From positions 51,873 to 115,872 of the forward strand of contig JAPJBO010000733.1 in assembly GCA_030068145.1 (NCBI GenBank): 64,000 nt of DNA, given 5' to 3'. Position numbers and translations under genes: made by a program. Positions 9,701 through 20,818 of the stretch are shown in pieces. The stretch's first letter is position 1. The number at the start of each line of letters is the position of its first letter. Source of the DNA: Diplonema papillatum. Its lineage: Eukaryota; Euglenozoa; Diplonemea; Diplonemida; Diplonemidae. The notes below the pieces were generated by a model. That model was not told the origin of the DNA. It searched no databases and saw only the letters and a program-made list of their open reading frames with translations.

Positions 9701-12446
9701 AGAACAGCCGGACCCGGGCGCTCCGATGCACGCAGAGCAGCAGCAGCAGCGCCACCGGCAAACCCTGCAAGAACACCAACTGGGCCCGAATGCTCGAATG
9801 CTGCGCGAACAGTATCCCGGTCAGCAGCAGCAGCAACCTTCGCAAGAACACCTGGACCCGGGCGCTCAAGCGCACCCGCAGTACCCCGCGCAGCAGCAGC
9901 AGCAGCCCTCGCAAGAGCATCTGGACCCGCATGCTCAAGTGCACCCACAACACCGCGCGCAATACCCTGAGCAGCAGCAGCAGCATCCGCAGCAGGTCTA
10001 CGCGGCACCCGAGCACCCACCGCAGCCCGGGTGCGGGCACCCGCACCGCCACCACGAGCCGCAGGAACAATTCCAGCACCGATTCCACGGCCTGCCGCCC
10101 AGTCTCGGCGAAGAGCCGCAGACCGGCGCCTTCCCGCGCCACCACCAGCCGCCGGCCTCCCGAGGCGAAGGCAACCCTCAGCCGCACTGGCCCGGCCCAG
10201 CGGAAGACGAGGAGGCGAACCCGTTTGCGGATTACCTCGCCGTGCATGACCAGCCTCCATCGGCGCCGCCGCCCGCCCGTCTACCCGACGCCGGCGGCGG
10301 GAAACACGCGGTTTCCGGGTCGTTCGTGTACGAAGGTTGCCTCAGCGTCGCGTCCGACGCGCGCTCGCTGGCCACCGACGCCGCCGCAGAGCCGGGGCGG
10401 GAGCTGCTGCTGGCCCTGGCACGCACGACACCCCCGGGCGTGGACCCCCGCCGGAAGCACCCGTGGGTCGTGAACGAGCGGAACGTCCTGCACTCCGGCG
10501 GCGTAATCCGCCTGACGACTGGACCGCGCGCGGAAAACGAGGCCCCGCGCCGGAATCCGGGGGTTTCGACCGGAAAAAACGCGCAGCGAACCCAAGGGGA
10601 AGGCTCGCACCGCGAGGAGCCGTGGAGGGGAGGCACTGCGGGGGGCGTCGGGTTGTACGCTGCGTTGCAGAGGGATGCGCACGGAGCGCCCGGGCCTGCC
10701 CCGCCGGCCGCGGACGACAGGGCACGTACCCCCGATCGTGGCGAACCCCACGACCCACAGCACACAGGGGGTGGGCTGGACGTTTACGCGGCGCTGCAAA
10801 AAACAGCCCGGAAAAGTCCGCACCGGGCAGACGCCGGCCGCACGACAGCGGCCACTTCGTCTTCTGGGCAGGGCATGCGATTGGTGGTCGGGGGGACCCC
10901 GCCGTTCATCGTGGCTTTCGACGCGTGCTCGTTCTCCGTCTACCGCTTATCCGCGGCTGACGGCGAACCCCGGGGAGGAACACCGGAGGGTGAACCGTGC
11001 AACACACTGCCAAGCGAGGGCGACCCGAAGCCCCCGTCCGAACCACGCAACGCTTGCACCGGAGCTGAGCATGCAGACCGGCAGGAACTCGGCTGCGCAG
11101 CCGCAGGCTCCACGGGGGACCCTTCCACAGCGGCAGCTGCAGCGACGGCGAGCTACAAACCCAGCCGAGTCGGCGGCGTGGGGGGGGAGCCACCGGCGAA
11201 GCGCCAGAAGACGGGCCCCGGGCCGCGTCTCGGCGCGGGATCGCCAGCGGTGAGTAGGGAAGAGAACGAGTGTAAAAGAACGGAGGCGGCACAAGCCACC
11301 AGGGCAGCGGAGGGGGCCGCCGCGAAACGACTCCTTGCCTGTTCCTCACCCCGCAAAACCAGCACCAGTAACGACGGCCCCGGGCCGCGTCTCGGCGCGG
11401 AATCGCCCCCCCGGCACCCGGAGGAGCGGTCGGCGAAGGCGGGCGCGCCGCCGCGGCGGCGCGGGCTGTCCGAAACGGGGAGCGCGCGGGGCGTGGGGGC
11501 TGCTCCGTTCGACGCAGTCGCGGCGGGGGTGGCGCCGCCGGACGGCAGCCGGTGGAACGCGTGCGTGGCGTTCGGCGCCGGGGACGGGTTCGCGATGGCC
11601 AGTGCCGGCGGCGCGCTGTTCCTGTACCGCTGCGCGCCGTCCGGCGTGCGCCTGCTGTGCCAGGCCAAAGTAGCCCGGTGCGAGCTCTCCACCGTTATCT
11701 ACTGCCCCTTCGCGGAGCAGCACTACCTATTCACGGGCGGCCGGACCGTCCACCGCACCACCTTGACGTGCGAAAAACTTTCCGAAATCCCCGAAAAATC
11801 CGAAATCTCCGAAAATTCCGAAATTCCCGAAATCTCCGGCGGTCGGTTCGACGCGCTTTCCGGCGCGTTCCCGCTGGCAGTGGCCAGCCTGGGCGGCGCG
11901 GAAATCGGGGACCTGTCGGTGCTCGCGCCGCAGCGGCCGCTGGTCGCGGGGGCGGCGGCGGCCGCGGGGGCCTCCGGGGCGACCCTGCTGCTGGTTTGGG
12001 ACTTCCAAACGGGGTACCTCCTGCGGAAGCTGTCCACGCTCCACGGCGTCGCTCGGTTCTCGCCCGTCCTGTTTTCGGACGAGCTCGCCGTGATCTGGCA
12101 CGAGCCCGCCGCGTCCTGCATCTCGGTCAACCTCTGGAACGGGGTTTCCTGGGACTCGAAGCCGCTGTCTTCCTCGCCCCCTTCTTTCTCGCGGCTGCTG
12201 GATTGGTCCGTCACGCCGGACAGCTCGTACCTTTTCGTGTCGGACGAGCGTCTGGTGACGGTGCGCTCGGTCGCCACCGGCTCGAAAACGGCCGAAATCA
12301 GGTGCTCTGAGTCCCTCGACGGCGACGTGCACGGGGCGTCGTCCATCGCGTTCCACCCTTGCCTCCCCGTTGTATGCTTCGCTGACGCGTCGCGTCTTGC
12401 GTGGGTGTATGTAGCGGAGGCGAGCGCAGGCGATTCTGACACGTAA
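6795..12446 (+). CDS. Large nuclear-type protein: basic N-terminus, poly-Gln/low-complexity middle, C-terminal WD40-like region
   Basis: A single uninterrupted frame of 1883 residues. The start MPRKRKAALPKTPAKKAKT is Lys/Arg-rich and looks like a nuclear localisation signal. Residues about 216-326 hold two to three copies of a unit of about 40 residues (PPKGLRKATI...CGSNGDKPATCP). About 425-477 is Gln-rich with regular Pro (QQQP units). About 650-750 has repeats of an RALDL.PGA type, 754-779 holds three FAQQPTTSE units, and 949-1079 has repeats around SQEHLDPGAQ with poly-Gln. From about 1570 to the end the sequence becomes ordered. Segments such as LLVWDFQTGYLLRKLSTLHG and SIAFHPCLPVVCFADASRLA have beta-propeller (WD40) character. 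Such proteins are usually scaffolds; the partner is unknown. ATG at 6795 is chosen because upstream 5' copies share it. The 5' and 3' ends are both duplicated nearby. Confidence 0.8.
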   Translation: MPRKRKAALPKTPAKKAKTAAPEDPPPKRGAGDAADSGALAEIAALMGLRRRAVRVVSELRASRKKVAGAACSAAALIPLTELADSLERHLGGPVAWDVLNNERRLRTSLRVSAAKECTEAVAARPGHPAALVSGMQPDAVDGGLDRRCASDAEGFSDNGDARRGNGVRHGLTGHHAHGIQPGAAALETPEDGLQNAGIRPESAGGGDASPAAAAAGAGLPETPPEGPRKATICPKSIDCGSNGDKPATCPADEAGPSAAEPPGSPPKGLRKATIHPKSGNCGSNGDKPATCPADEAGPPAAAAAAADAEPPGSPPKGLRTETSRPDLPRTPPPPTHAADERSPRRAVRPPTVATPPTTPARLVRCRAERSCSSSPRSRSVSRSVSPPRRRGEPKTPEVFHAASHAYCGGGGAKKQMFPAAEAARRQQRQQQQQQQQQPQQQQQPQQQPQQQPQQQPQQQPQQQPQQQHQQQQQQQRKALRSGAESSEEDRLRTPPSRSSRSSRSSPETLEPASPGLSSLATAPDALRAKHAAACPDSATTQDAQASFRSASTGCRLRRPSTASTAGDPPPAAGLFSAGDDHTSITKSSSGACEPVRTAAATPASDAGSRPAAAAAGAEGRVSATDPRHSPDLELKPGGRQQPALGDLSPGNDVPKSSAAASMRALDLKPGAQQLTGGTAHGVPAASGLSPGNDRVAIQNSSTATSTRALDLEPGARQHPPGGAAGRVPAASDPSPDGNRAAPVPKCSAAEPSAQQPTTSEFAQQPTTSEFAQQPTTSGLALDEVAASLAGCGEPRQPAQGALGPERGEEPGRGDSPGEAGERRETAPPATVLVPDTLEPFSTLAPYGYLPDSLAAPTNQLSPSASFANNHQALTHVPETLDPHSFLQVLGGPVADGLAVPVAAFPVTPSLGIAETGGGSAFEQDATDHDSYNPFDLPSPEAPRPARQAAPWAAVHGQDRQEQHQQPAQEQPDPGAPMHAEQQQQRHRQTLQEHQLGPNARMLREQYPGQQQQQPSQEHLDPGAQAHPQYPAQQQQQPSQEHLDPHAQVHPQHRAQYPEQQQQHPQQVYAAPEHPPQPGCGHPHRHHEPQEQFQHRFHGLPPSLGEEPQTGAFPRHHQPPASRGEGNPQPHWPGPAEDEEANPFADYLAVHDQPPSAPPPARLPDAGGGKHAVSGSFVYEGCLSVASDARSLATDAAAEPGRELLLALARTTPPGVDPRRKHPWVVNERNVLHSGGVIRLTTGPRAENEAPRRNPGVSTGKNAQRTQGEGSHREEPWRGGTAGGVGLYAALQRDAHGAPGPAPPAADDRARTPDRGEPHDPQHTGGGLDVYAALQKTARKSPHRADAGRTTAATSSSGQGMRLVVGGTPPFIVAFDACSFSVYRLSAADGEPRGGTPEGEPCNTLPSEGDPKPPSEPRNACTGAEHADRQELGCAAAGSTGDPSTAAAAATASYKPSRVGGVGGEPPAKRQKTGPGPRLGAGSPAVSREENECKRTEAAQATRAAEGAAAKRLLACSSPRKTSTSNDGPGPRLGAESPPRHPEERSAKAGAPPRRRGLSETGSARGVGAAPFDAVAAGVAPPDGSRWNACVAFGAGDGFAMASAGGALFLYRCAPSGVRLLCQAKVARCELSTVIYCPFAEQHYLFTGGRTVHRTTLTCEKLSEIPEKSEISENSEIPEISGGRFDALSGAFPLAVASLGGAEIGDLSVLAPQRPLVAGAAAAAGASGATLLLVWDFQTGYLLRKLSTLHGVARFSPVLFSDELAVIWHEPAASCISVNLWNGVSWDSKPLSSSPPSFSRLLDWSVTPDSSYLFVSDERLVTVRSVATGSKTAEIRCSESLDGDVHGASSIAFHPCLPVVCFADASRLAWVYVAEASAGDSDT

Positions 12447-12449
12447 ACT

Positions 12450-13420
12450 GTGCGGCATCGGCAATCACACGGACACCTTCCGGAGCCAAAGCTCGCGCGA
12501 TTCGGTGACACCGCCGAGGAAAGACGAAATCAAATTCTACGCGTTGGCGTCTGTGTAGTGGACCGTGTCGGACGACGAAACCTGGCGACGGCGCACTCGG
12601 CATCGACTCGAAGACCGCTAGCATCGCGTTCCATCCCCTTTGTGTTCGCTGACGCGTCGCGTCTTGCGTGTAGCGGAGGCGAGTGCAGGGGATTCTGACA
12701 CGTAAACTGTGAGGCATCGGCAATCACACGGACACCTTCCGGAGCCAAAGCTCGCGCGATTCGGTGACACCGCCGAGGAAAGACGAAATCAAATTCTACG
12801 CGTTGGCGTCTGTGTAGTGGACCGTGTCGGACGACGAAACCTGGCGACGGCGCACTCGGCATCGACTCGAAGACCGCTAGCATCGCGTTCCATCCCCTTT
12901 GTGTTCGCTGACGCGTCGCGTCTTGCGTGTAGCGGAGGCGAGTGCAGGGGATTCTGACACGTAAACTGTGAGGCATCGGCAATCACACGGACACCTTCCG
13001 GAGCCAAAGCTCACTTGGCTGGCGCGATTCGGTGACACCGCCGAGGAAAGACGAAATCAAGTTCTATGCGTTGGTGTGTGCGTAGTGGACCGTGTCGGAC
13101 GACGAAACCTGGCGACGGCGCACTCGGCACCACCACTGACTCGAAGACGGCTAGCATCGCGTTCCATCCCCTTTGTGTGCTTCGCTGACGCGTCGTGTCT
13201 TGCGTGGGTTGTACGTGGTGGAGGCGAGGCGTAAAACTGTACGTTATCTGCTGCTGAGGGGACTCAACTGCAGTTTGTTGGCAATCATGCAGATGCCTAC
13301 CGGAACCAAGGCTGACCCGGCTGGCACGATTCGGAGACACCGCCGAGGAAAGACGAAATCGAGTTCTGCGTGTTGACCTGAGTATTGGACCGTGTCGGAC
13401 GATCCTTCCGGAGTCGCGTG
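12450..13420 (+). repeat. Tandem copies of the 3' end of the WD40/poly-Gln gene
   Basis: The last part of the coding region plus about 180 bp of downstream sequence is repeated. The marker GCATCGCGTTCCA lies at about 12345 in the gene and again at about 12622, 12881 and 13157, giving periods of 276, 259 and 276 bp. Two units are nearly identical, and a last one (13240-13420) is decayed. None is preceded by the rest of the gene. Confidence 0.85.
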
Positions 13421-13593
13421 ACTAAAGACTGGCATACCAGGGCAAGCGTATGCTGGGTTTAGTTGCCGAGTGCAAGCGGGTAGAGAAAACAAAGACCCCG
13501 TTTATAGTTGCTGCGAGTATTTCTTGTCCTGAGCTGTGTGATTCGAAACCGGCTCTGGTTTATGAAGCTGGACCCCTTGCTATGTCATTCCGA

Positions 13594-14956
13594 GCGTGAG
13601 AGTAAGCACGCTAGAAACCTTCCCGGAACAACGGTTGCACATGGGAAGCCAAACGAAGCCAGCGAAAAAGCTGCCAGACAGGTGACTCCCTCCGCTCCCC
13701 CATAGAGGTTCGAATCCAGTCCGCCGGCGAAGAAGACGCATCTTTCTGCCCACTTTCAAAATCATTCATCTGTTGCCGCCAATCGTCCGATGTTTCTTCA
13801 TCAGCACAAACCCAACTCCGGACATGTTCTTGCTAAGCGAATCACGCGGCCAGGACCGTATGTCTAGCTGAGTCCCCGACGTCGAAGCGTGAGAGTAGGC
13901 ACGCTGGGCACTTGTTCCTAAACGTGCCGAAAGTTTGTAATTTCTGTTTTGCCCTAGCTGTGATCCAAATACTGTTCTCTGGACCGTGTCTGGAGCATGT
14001 CTAAGCTAGGCTCCGTCGAGCGTGAGAGTAGGCACGCTAGAAACTTGTTCGCCAACGTGATGACGTTCGTGTTTCTATTATCTCAAGTGCGTGCACTGGA
14101 ATGGAAACCGGAGTCGTGTGAGCGTGAGATTAGGCACGCTGAGTACTTGTTCCCACTTTGTTCTTGTTTTTATTTGATCACCAGCAGCGTCTATTCGAGT
14201 TTTTGGTCACCAGATCATCTCGGAATTGTGAAGCTGGGTCCCCAGCTGTCTGAGCATGAGAATAGACACAGTGAATACTTGTTCGCACTGATCTACTTTT
14301 TGTTTCATCGCCTGCTGCGTATGTTCAAGCTACTGATCACCAGACCATCCCTGAATTGCGAAACTGGTGATGAACCAATGCGAGCCGGACCATATCTAGC
14401 TGAGTCCGGCGTCGAAGCGTGAGAGTAAGCACGCTAGAAACTTGTTCGCCAACGTGATGAGGTTCGTGCTTCTATTATCTCAAGTGCGTGCACTGGAATG
14501 GAAACCGGAGTCGTGTGAGCGTGAGATTAGGCACGCTGAGTACTTGTTCCCACGTTCTTGTTTTTGTTTGATCACCAGCAGCGTCTATTCGAGTTTTTGG
14601 TCACCAGATCATCTCGGAATTGTGAAGCTGGGTCCCCAGCTGTCTGAGCATGAGAATAGACACAGTGAATACTTGTTCGCACTGATCTACTTTTTGTTTC
14701 ATCGCCTGCTGCGTATGTTCAAGCTACTGATCATCCCTGAATTGCGAAACTGGTGATGAACCAATGCGAACCGGACCATATTTAGCTGAGTCCGGCGTCG
14801 AAGCGTGAGAGTAGGCACGCTGGGCACTTGTTCCTGAACGTGTCTGCAAATTTGCACTTTTCCTTTTGCCTGAGCTGTGTGCTTCCAAAACGGGGCACTC
14901 ATTCGTGTGATCATGCATGTGCTTACCCTGCTGTCTGGGCGTGAGCATTGACGCTG
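13594..14956 (+). repeat. Array of ten short hairpin motifs
   Basis: The 18-base word GCGTGAGAGTAGGCACGC, or a close variant, begins at 13594, 13887, 14020, 14122, 14253, 14417, 14519, 14648, 14803 and 14939. Its ends GCGTG and CACGC can pair. It is nearly always followed within four bases by ACTTGTTC. Part of the array (14008-14402) is tandemly duplicated at 14411-14760. I see no protein frame; function unknown. Confidence 0.75.
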
Positions 14957-14990
14957 CATACTTGTTCGCACACTATTCTCTTCTTTGTTT

Positions 14991-15276
14991 TACATAAGCG
15001 CAGCTTGGAAGGAAATGCTCGACAAAAGCTGCTGGACAAAGAACCGAAGGAATTCCCAAGTGCTGCAACAACCGAACCACGTGTTGAACGGACGTGAGGT
15101 CATGCGGGTCTACCCCTACACGACAAATCACACAAACACAACAGGTCAACGTCCAGAGTGAGAAAACAACAAACGGTGGTGTAAACCAAGAACAAATCAG
15201 ATCGTGTTTGTATTGTATTTGCCCCTCATTTCCTCCCTTCCATCCGGAGTCAAAGCAGCTACGTCGAGTATTTTTC
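14991..15276 (+). repeat. Dispersed repeat R1, copy C (whole)
   Basis: A complete R1 unit from TACATAAGCGCAGCTTGG to CTACGTCGAGTATTTTTC, with imperfect inverted ends. See 920-1088 for the family description. Confidence 0.8.
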
Positions 15277-16308
15277 TCACCAGCTGCGCGTTTATTCAAG
15301 TTGTTGGTCCCCGGACCGCCTTTTAATTGCGCCAGCTGGGTACCCTGCCGACCTTCCCGGCGCCAAGACTTTTCAAGAAGAAGTCATGTTGGTGTGAGAG
15401 AAGCTTCTCTTTTTTAGCACTCGAACACAATTTAACGAGCTGCCCTGCAATGTATTGCGGGCTGCACGCACAAACAAAACGAAGCGCCTGTCTATTCTTA
15501 GCGACATTCTTAAGCCAAGCGTGGTCGGTAACAGCTGAGTTAGGCTAAGTGGTGGCTGAGTGCGCATCAACCAAGAAGGCCGCACGCATGAAGTCTGCAC
15601 GGGCCTGGTTCATCATGCAGCCATCATGGTAGTCTGCTACTGCTGGTGCTGTGTGCACTCCTCCCAACTTGCATAGTAAGACGCTACTGCCGCTGGCCAC
15701 AATGTCAGTGCGTGTGCACCCTACGCAGCAACGGGCAGTCAGTTAATTTGTTCTTCGCGTGTACAAAAAAGAACCCGAACCCTGCAGCAGGCATCCCTCG
15801 TGTTGTAGCCGTGTTGTGCAGGAAGGCACACACACAACGCACACCCACACGCACACGAGGATGCACTCTCGCTAAGAGGGGGGCACATAAAAATAGGTTC
15901 TTAACACACGCACACCTCTCTCCTTATAGGTTGGTCTTTTTCAGGGCCCCCGCCCCCCGTTCGTTTGCCCTCCCGGAACTCGCTGAAAAACCATTATCCA
16001 TAGTGGTTGGTGGCAGCCCTTCAACCTTAAGGCCACCTGAAAAGCGAGATCCTCAGCCCTCGGCAAGCAACTCAAAAAAAAGGACCGTTATCAATTACCT
16101 CTCTGCTCGTCTTGAGTTTGTTACTGATTGTCCAGATCTCGTGTCTTCTCGGGAGCAACAAGCACATATCACACGTGCTCCCGCTGGAATCTATATACAT
16201 CTCTATCGGGCTGAACTCGTCCTTTTTTTCTATAACCCCGGGAACAAAGAAACCGGGACACCTGCGCTCAAAACATTCAAAGATTGGTTGATTTAGTGGA
16301 CACAGGTG
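15277..16308. other. Unassigned sequence with an R7 fragment
   Basis: Positions 15436-15490 match repeat R7 (compare 25325-25470). A 216-codon open frame at 15646-16296 has no domain, repeat or codon pattern that I trust. Nothing else seen. Confidence 0.4.
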
Positions 16309-16485
16309 TAGGGGCCTTCGTCCCGGAGACGGATGTTCCTGTGCTCTGGTGTAGCATGGGTGGTCCTGTCTGCTGACACTCAGACGCGGTGATGATTGTT
16401 CGCCGTATGTGTCCGTGGCTTAAAGGACCGGTGGTAACGCATAACCATTCCAAGCACATTCTTGCATACCCCCGCGCGGCCACGG
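16309..16485 (+). repeat. Dispersed repeat R6, copy 1
   Basis: It shares TGTGTCCGTGGCTTAAAGGA, CTGACACTCAG and CATTCCAAGCACATTCTTGC with 54300-54560, 54880-54985 and 57601-57735. No coding content. Confidence 0.65.
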
Positions 16486-17610
16486 CCAGCTACAGAGGTA
16501 TGTATACCGGTGTGCATCGCTTTGCGAAGTTCGCACAGGACGAATCGCAAGAAGCTACCGTTCTCCTAACAGCTCCTCTCCGCCTCCCCATCCTAGCGGT
16601 TGTCGTACTGAAGGAAACATTTCCGGAACGCCCCCACTGAGGGAGTTTGTGTACAGAGGAGGTGCGGAAGTGCACGTACGAACAACACAGGTAGTGGGTT
16701 GTTTCTCCCAGCTAACCGTTGGAAAATTGCTCCAACCTTGGTGAGACCTTTTCTTCCAACTCGCAAGTTACCATGTATTCGGTTGATTCATGAATGACTA
16801 CTGAACGAGTTTTCCCTTCCTTTTATGCGTGCTACGTGAGCAACGATCCACAGCAAATTCCTAACGTAGCCAAACGCAGGGCCGACTCCCCTTCGTGAGA
16901 AGGACCGAAGACTAAAGTAACGCGAAACGTGAAGACACGCCTTCAGGCGAACCTGCGCCATGGGGCAGTGCGGCCGTTGTGTCCAAGCTGCCCTAGCCCT
17001 GCCCCGACCTTCAGTAGTCTGGTCATTTACCTTCCTTTTGTTTGTCGGGTTTCACGTTGGGATGTCCTGCGTCAGGCAGGGACATGAGAACCTGCCCTTG
17101 GAAATCTGCGCTTCCTTGGCGTGGTATGACGTCTAGTGGATGCTCAAGCGGGGAAGCAACGGAAGTTTTTGTTCTCATATGCGGACCGTGTCGTGCACCG
17201 CAAAAGGGTCACTGGCGAGTAACGGGACCGGCGAAGGGATGCGTATCCTCGAGAAAGGGATTAGGGGCCGCACGCGGCTTAGGGTCTTGCCAGCCCCTCG
17301 GTGACTGCGTTGCGATAGCGTACGCTACCCATTGCAGTTGCTTACCAACGTCGGTGTCAACGCCAACGACACGACAAATGCTTTACTCTAGACAAAGGCG
17401 AGCTAGCCTTCCGCCATGCTCGCAAGACGCGGAAATATCCGTTGCTGTTGTGCAGCAACTGTCGCAGCAACCCACTCCACCCGCCACTCACGTCTCAGTG
17501 GCTCAGAGACTTATGGGGAGGTGACGCCACTCACCTGTCGTGATGCCCCACTCTTGTTGCGATAGTGTATCGCTTGCGGGTCCTTTGACAGTGTGAGCCG
17601 ATGCCTCTCA
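16486..17610. other. Unassigned sequence
   Basis: I looked for rRNA, snRNA and tRNA signatures and found none convincing. The 160-codon frame at 17042-17524 has no recognisable content. Confidence 0.4.
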
Positions 17611-17619
17611 TCTCACTCT

Positions 17620-19780
17620 TAAAACACGGCTGAGTCACGCATGCTCTTGACAGACGCTAGCGTCCGACATTTCGCAACCGTGTCACAGTCGTTGGATGGT
17701 ATTGACAGGGGGTTCATCGAACACTCGGAGTGAGCTTCGTTACTGCACCGCCGCAGGTTCCCCCTTCTTGGCGGCCTTCGGGTTGGGCTTCCGTGTTGGC
17801 GTTGCTTCGCTTTTGGACTCCTTCGTCGCCTTCGCACGGTCCCAACGTCCTGGTCTGCACTTGGTTCTCGTCTTGCGCTCATTCTGCGCAGTTCGTCTTT
17901 CCAGCCCGAGTTCGTGCTTCCATCGGACTTGCTTGCGCTCCCACCCCGACGGGTAATGCGCCTAAGGACTAAAACTGCCATTCCGTGTTGCACCCAGCCT
18001 GCGGTACGGCTCGCGCCTTGTCGGCCTTCTTCGCCGTCTGCTCTCGTGCGGCGGTTTCGAATCATCACGACTTCAAACGCCTGCTGGCTCGCCATTTGTG
18101 GCCTTTTGTTTATGACCGGCCAGTTCCTTTTCCCGCCACCGAGAGACGTCAGGGCGTTGGCGTGCATCTCGCGTGCCGGGCGAATCGGCGTCGCACGATA
18201 CTCGTCAGCCGTCGCATCGCGCTCGCCATCGCGTACGACTTCGCGGTCGCCGAGTACCGATACTCAGCTGTCGCTCGCCTCTGTACCTCATCCATCACGC
18301 GATTCGATAAAGCGTCGGCGCCGATGTTCTGCTCGCGCGGCACGTGCTCCAACTTGATGTGGTTGCCTTTCTGCCGCAGTTCTGCCACCTCTGCCTGCGC
18401 CCTCGTCTTGTACGGTCGCAGAGCTTCGGAACAGCCCGCGTTTCGTGTCATCTGGTCAATGACAAGTCCGCTGTCCCCACAACCCGCTCAAGTGCCTTGA
18501 TCAGAGCCGTGTACTCCGCGACGTTGCTAGTCGCTCTCTTCGATCGGGGCTTAGATCTCCCATTGTTTCTGCAGAAGAACACGAAAAAGCCTCTGGGCAA
18601 AACCCGTTTTCACATTTCTTCCCCGCGAGGTAGCACACGGCTCCTGCACCCGAAACTGCCCACGCGTTCCGTTGTTCCGCGAGCCGCTTCCTCCTTCGGG
18701 CCTTCCAAAGGAAAGGCGTGATCCGACACATTTCCCCTGCCACCAACCAGTCCGGTTTAGGACCTGCCGGCCGTCGATTCGATGTGGGTGTTCTTATCGC
18801 CTCTACCGCCTTTCCCGACTGCCCTTCTTCCCGCCGCTGCCGCTTTGTCATCGTTGGGTCGTGCTTCCTCAAGTGGCTGTTCTCCAGCCTCGCGCCACCG
18901 TTCGGTGTCCTGTTTCCTTCCGTAACATCGCACGAACTCCGTCCAGGTGTATTTTTTTCGCTCCCGGTCTGAGGCAACCTCTGCAGGGTCGTGTCTTCTC
19001 TCTGAATTAGCGGTTTGCACCCACCCTGCTCCGCCACGGCGATGGGTCGAGCCGTGGACACTTCCATATGCTCTTGGGTGCCCGGGACGCTGAACACCCA
19101 TGCCGGCGGTTCCCTGCCTCTTACCACCGCCAGTGCCCTTCCTCTCTTCGGAATAACCTTGATCTGCATCGGCAGGCGCCGCAAATTTCTTTTGCTTCGG
19201 ACAAAGTCGTGTCCGTTTTCAGCCAGACCACTGGTCCGGCGTCTTTTTTGGGCACAACGAAAGAAAAGATGCCATGGTGTCCCGATGCCGCCTCAAAGAC
19301 AGTCTTTGCAGGCTGTCCTGCTCGGTCGCGTCGGGCATTGCCGCCGGAGCCTGCCGCAGCGCCAACTTCGATTTGACAGGTTCCCCTCCCAACTGGAACA
19401 CAGATCCTTTTTCGCCTCGGTCCGGACTTCTCGCCTGATGACAACTGGACACGTCCCGCCAATTTCGGCACCGAGCCCAGAACGACAACTGCGCACGCCC
19501 CTTATCGGTCGCTGGCGTCGATGGCCTTCTTTGCTTCCGCATGGCTCGCGATGGCCACTCCGAGCACGTTGTCCCTCAGTGTTGGGCACTGAAAACAGGA
19601 ACGCTCCAGTCCTCGCTCCGCAACTCAGGCTGTTTGCCGTTCTTCGCAGGCACCCATTGCCATGGTGCCTCTTCCCGGTCTCTGTCCCGGTCTGCGTCGG
19701 CCGCATGGCCTCATCAGAGGCAGTGCGTTGCTCGGGACCATCGCTTGGAGGTGCAGACAATCGTTTCAGTGTTTTTCTTT
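17620..19780 (-). pseudogene. RNase H-domain gene fossil
   Basis: A GC-rich stretch with minus-strand coding character. Its clearest part, about 18290-18700, carries the hallmarks of a type I RNase H domain: a GAGAVCYLAGK strand, a NVAEYTALIKALE helix, GDSGLVIDQM, and HVPREQN.GADALSN near the end. Upstream (about 18700-19780) are further protein-like segments that I cannot assign, and downstream a basic tail. It is clearly broken, with several interruptions, and looks old. It may derive from a retroelement or from a host RNase H gene; no reverse transcriptase or terminal repeats were recognised. A related fragment lies at 31560-31700. Confidence 0.6.
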
Positions 19781-20815
19781 TTATCTCTTTTTACCAAACA
19801 TGAAATGTTGGAGGAAATGAGAAGCTCGTCGCCGCAAACCGTGGCGGTTTCACTTGCGTCCTGAACCCAGCTTTACGTAAAAACGATCAGGCACTGCGTT
19901 CAACGAAAACAACTCTCTCTCTATGAAACAGCAGACGACACCAGCGCTATTCCGCCTTTTGTGTTAGTTATTGTCAACTTTGACGTTCGCATTGAAGTCC
20001 CGACGAACAAGAACCAAGCGGCGTCAAGAAAAAGATGCCGTCGATACGCTGCCGATGAAGCAAGAAAGATGAGCACCAAGCGCGCATGAACGTGACAATC
20101 AAGATGGGCTGAAGAGTCGAAAGCACAAACAATACTTGAGTGTTTCAGCAGCGGATCAGCAACGACATTCGGACACAAGCGTGTAACGGCCATGTCCCTT
20201 AGCCGGAGATCACGTTCTGGATGGCGATCGGATCGGCTCTGACCTCCTCGACATCGTACAACTCAAGGAGGTTGTCACTCAGGTCCACATTGGGCACCGC
20301 TTCCGCTGCACCGCGTGCGGTGCGATCGGTTCAGGCCCCAAGTCGCGAAACATCCGCAGCTCGTTCACTGGAGAGGCTCCCGACTTCAAAGCGTCGCGAA
20401 TTGTCGCAAGCCTGTCTCTGATAGGATGACATACTTGAGCCGAGGGTCTTAACAAGCTCCTCCTGCTGAGACCTGAAGCGCTGTTGGCGCTTCGAGGCGT
20501 GGAAATCATCTGCTGAGTCTATGTGCACCAAGTGGAACCCGACTTGTACCTGTTTCCTTCCGAATCAGGAATCATTTTCATCTGAAGCGACCTCTCGCGC
20601 TGCATGTCGAGTTAAAGGATGCAGGAGTCAAAGCGCTTGAACCGACTTGGGGCACGTAGGGAGGACTTTGTCAACATACCGAGATGGAAGGTACCTAGAA
20701 CGGGTCAACATCACCGCGGACGCGCAATTATTTTGCCTATGCTTACGCACATGCGCAGCTCTCTTCCACAGCCGTCTGACAACGTTGCCGCGCAAAAATG
20801 AACACATCAGGCATC
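19781..20815. other. Unassigned sequence
   Basis: Short overlapping open frames only; no gene, RNA or repeat recognised. Confidence 0.4.
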
Positions 20816-20818
20816 TAA

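Noticed and set aside
13640-13735. tRNA gene suggested by GAGGTTCGAATCC near 13710
   Set aside because: A B-box-like word is present, but no acceptor stem, D arm or A box can be formed around it.
13594-14956. CRISPR-like array
   Set aside because: Spacing is irregular, spacers are related to each other, and the genome is eukaryotic.
15646-16296. 216-codon plus-strand open frame
   Set aside because: No domain, no composition typical of the window's real genes, and it ends in the R6 repeat region.
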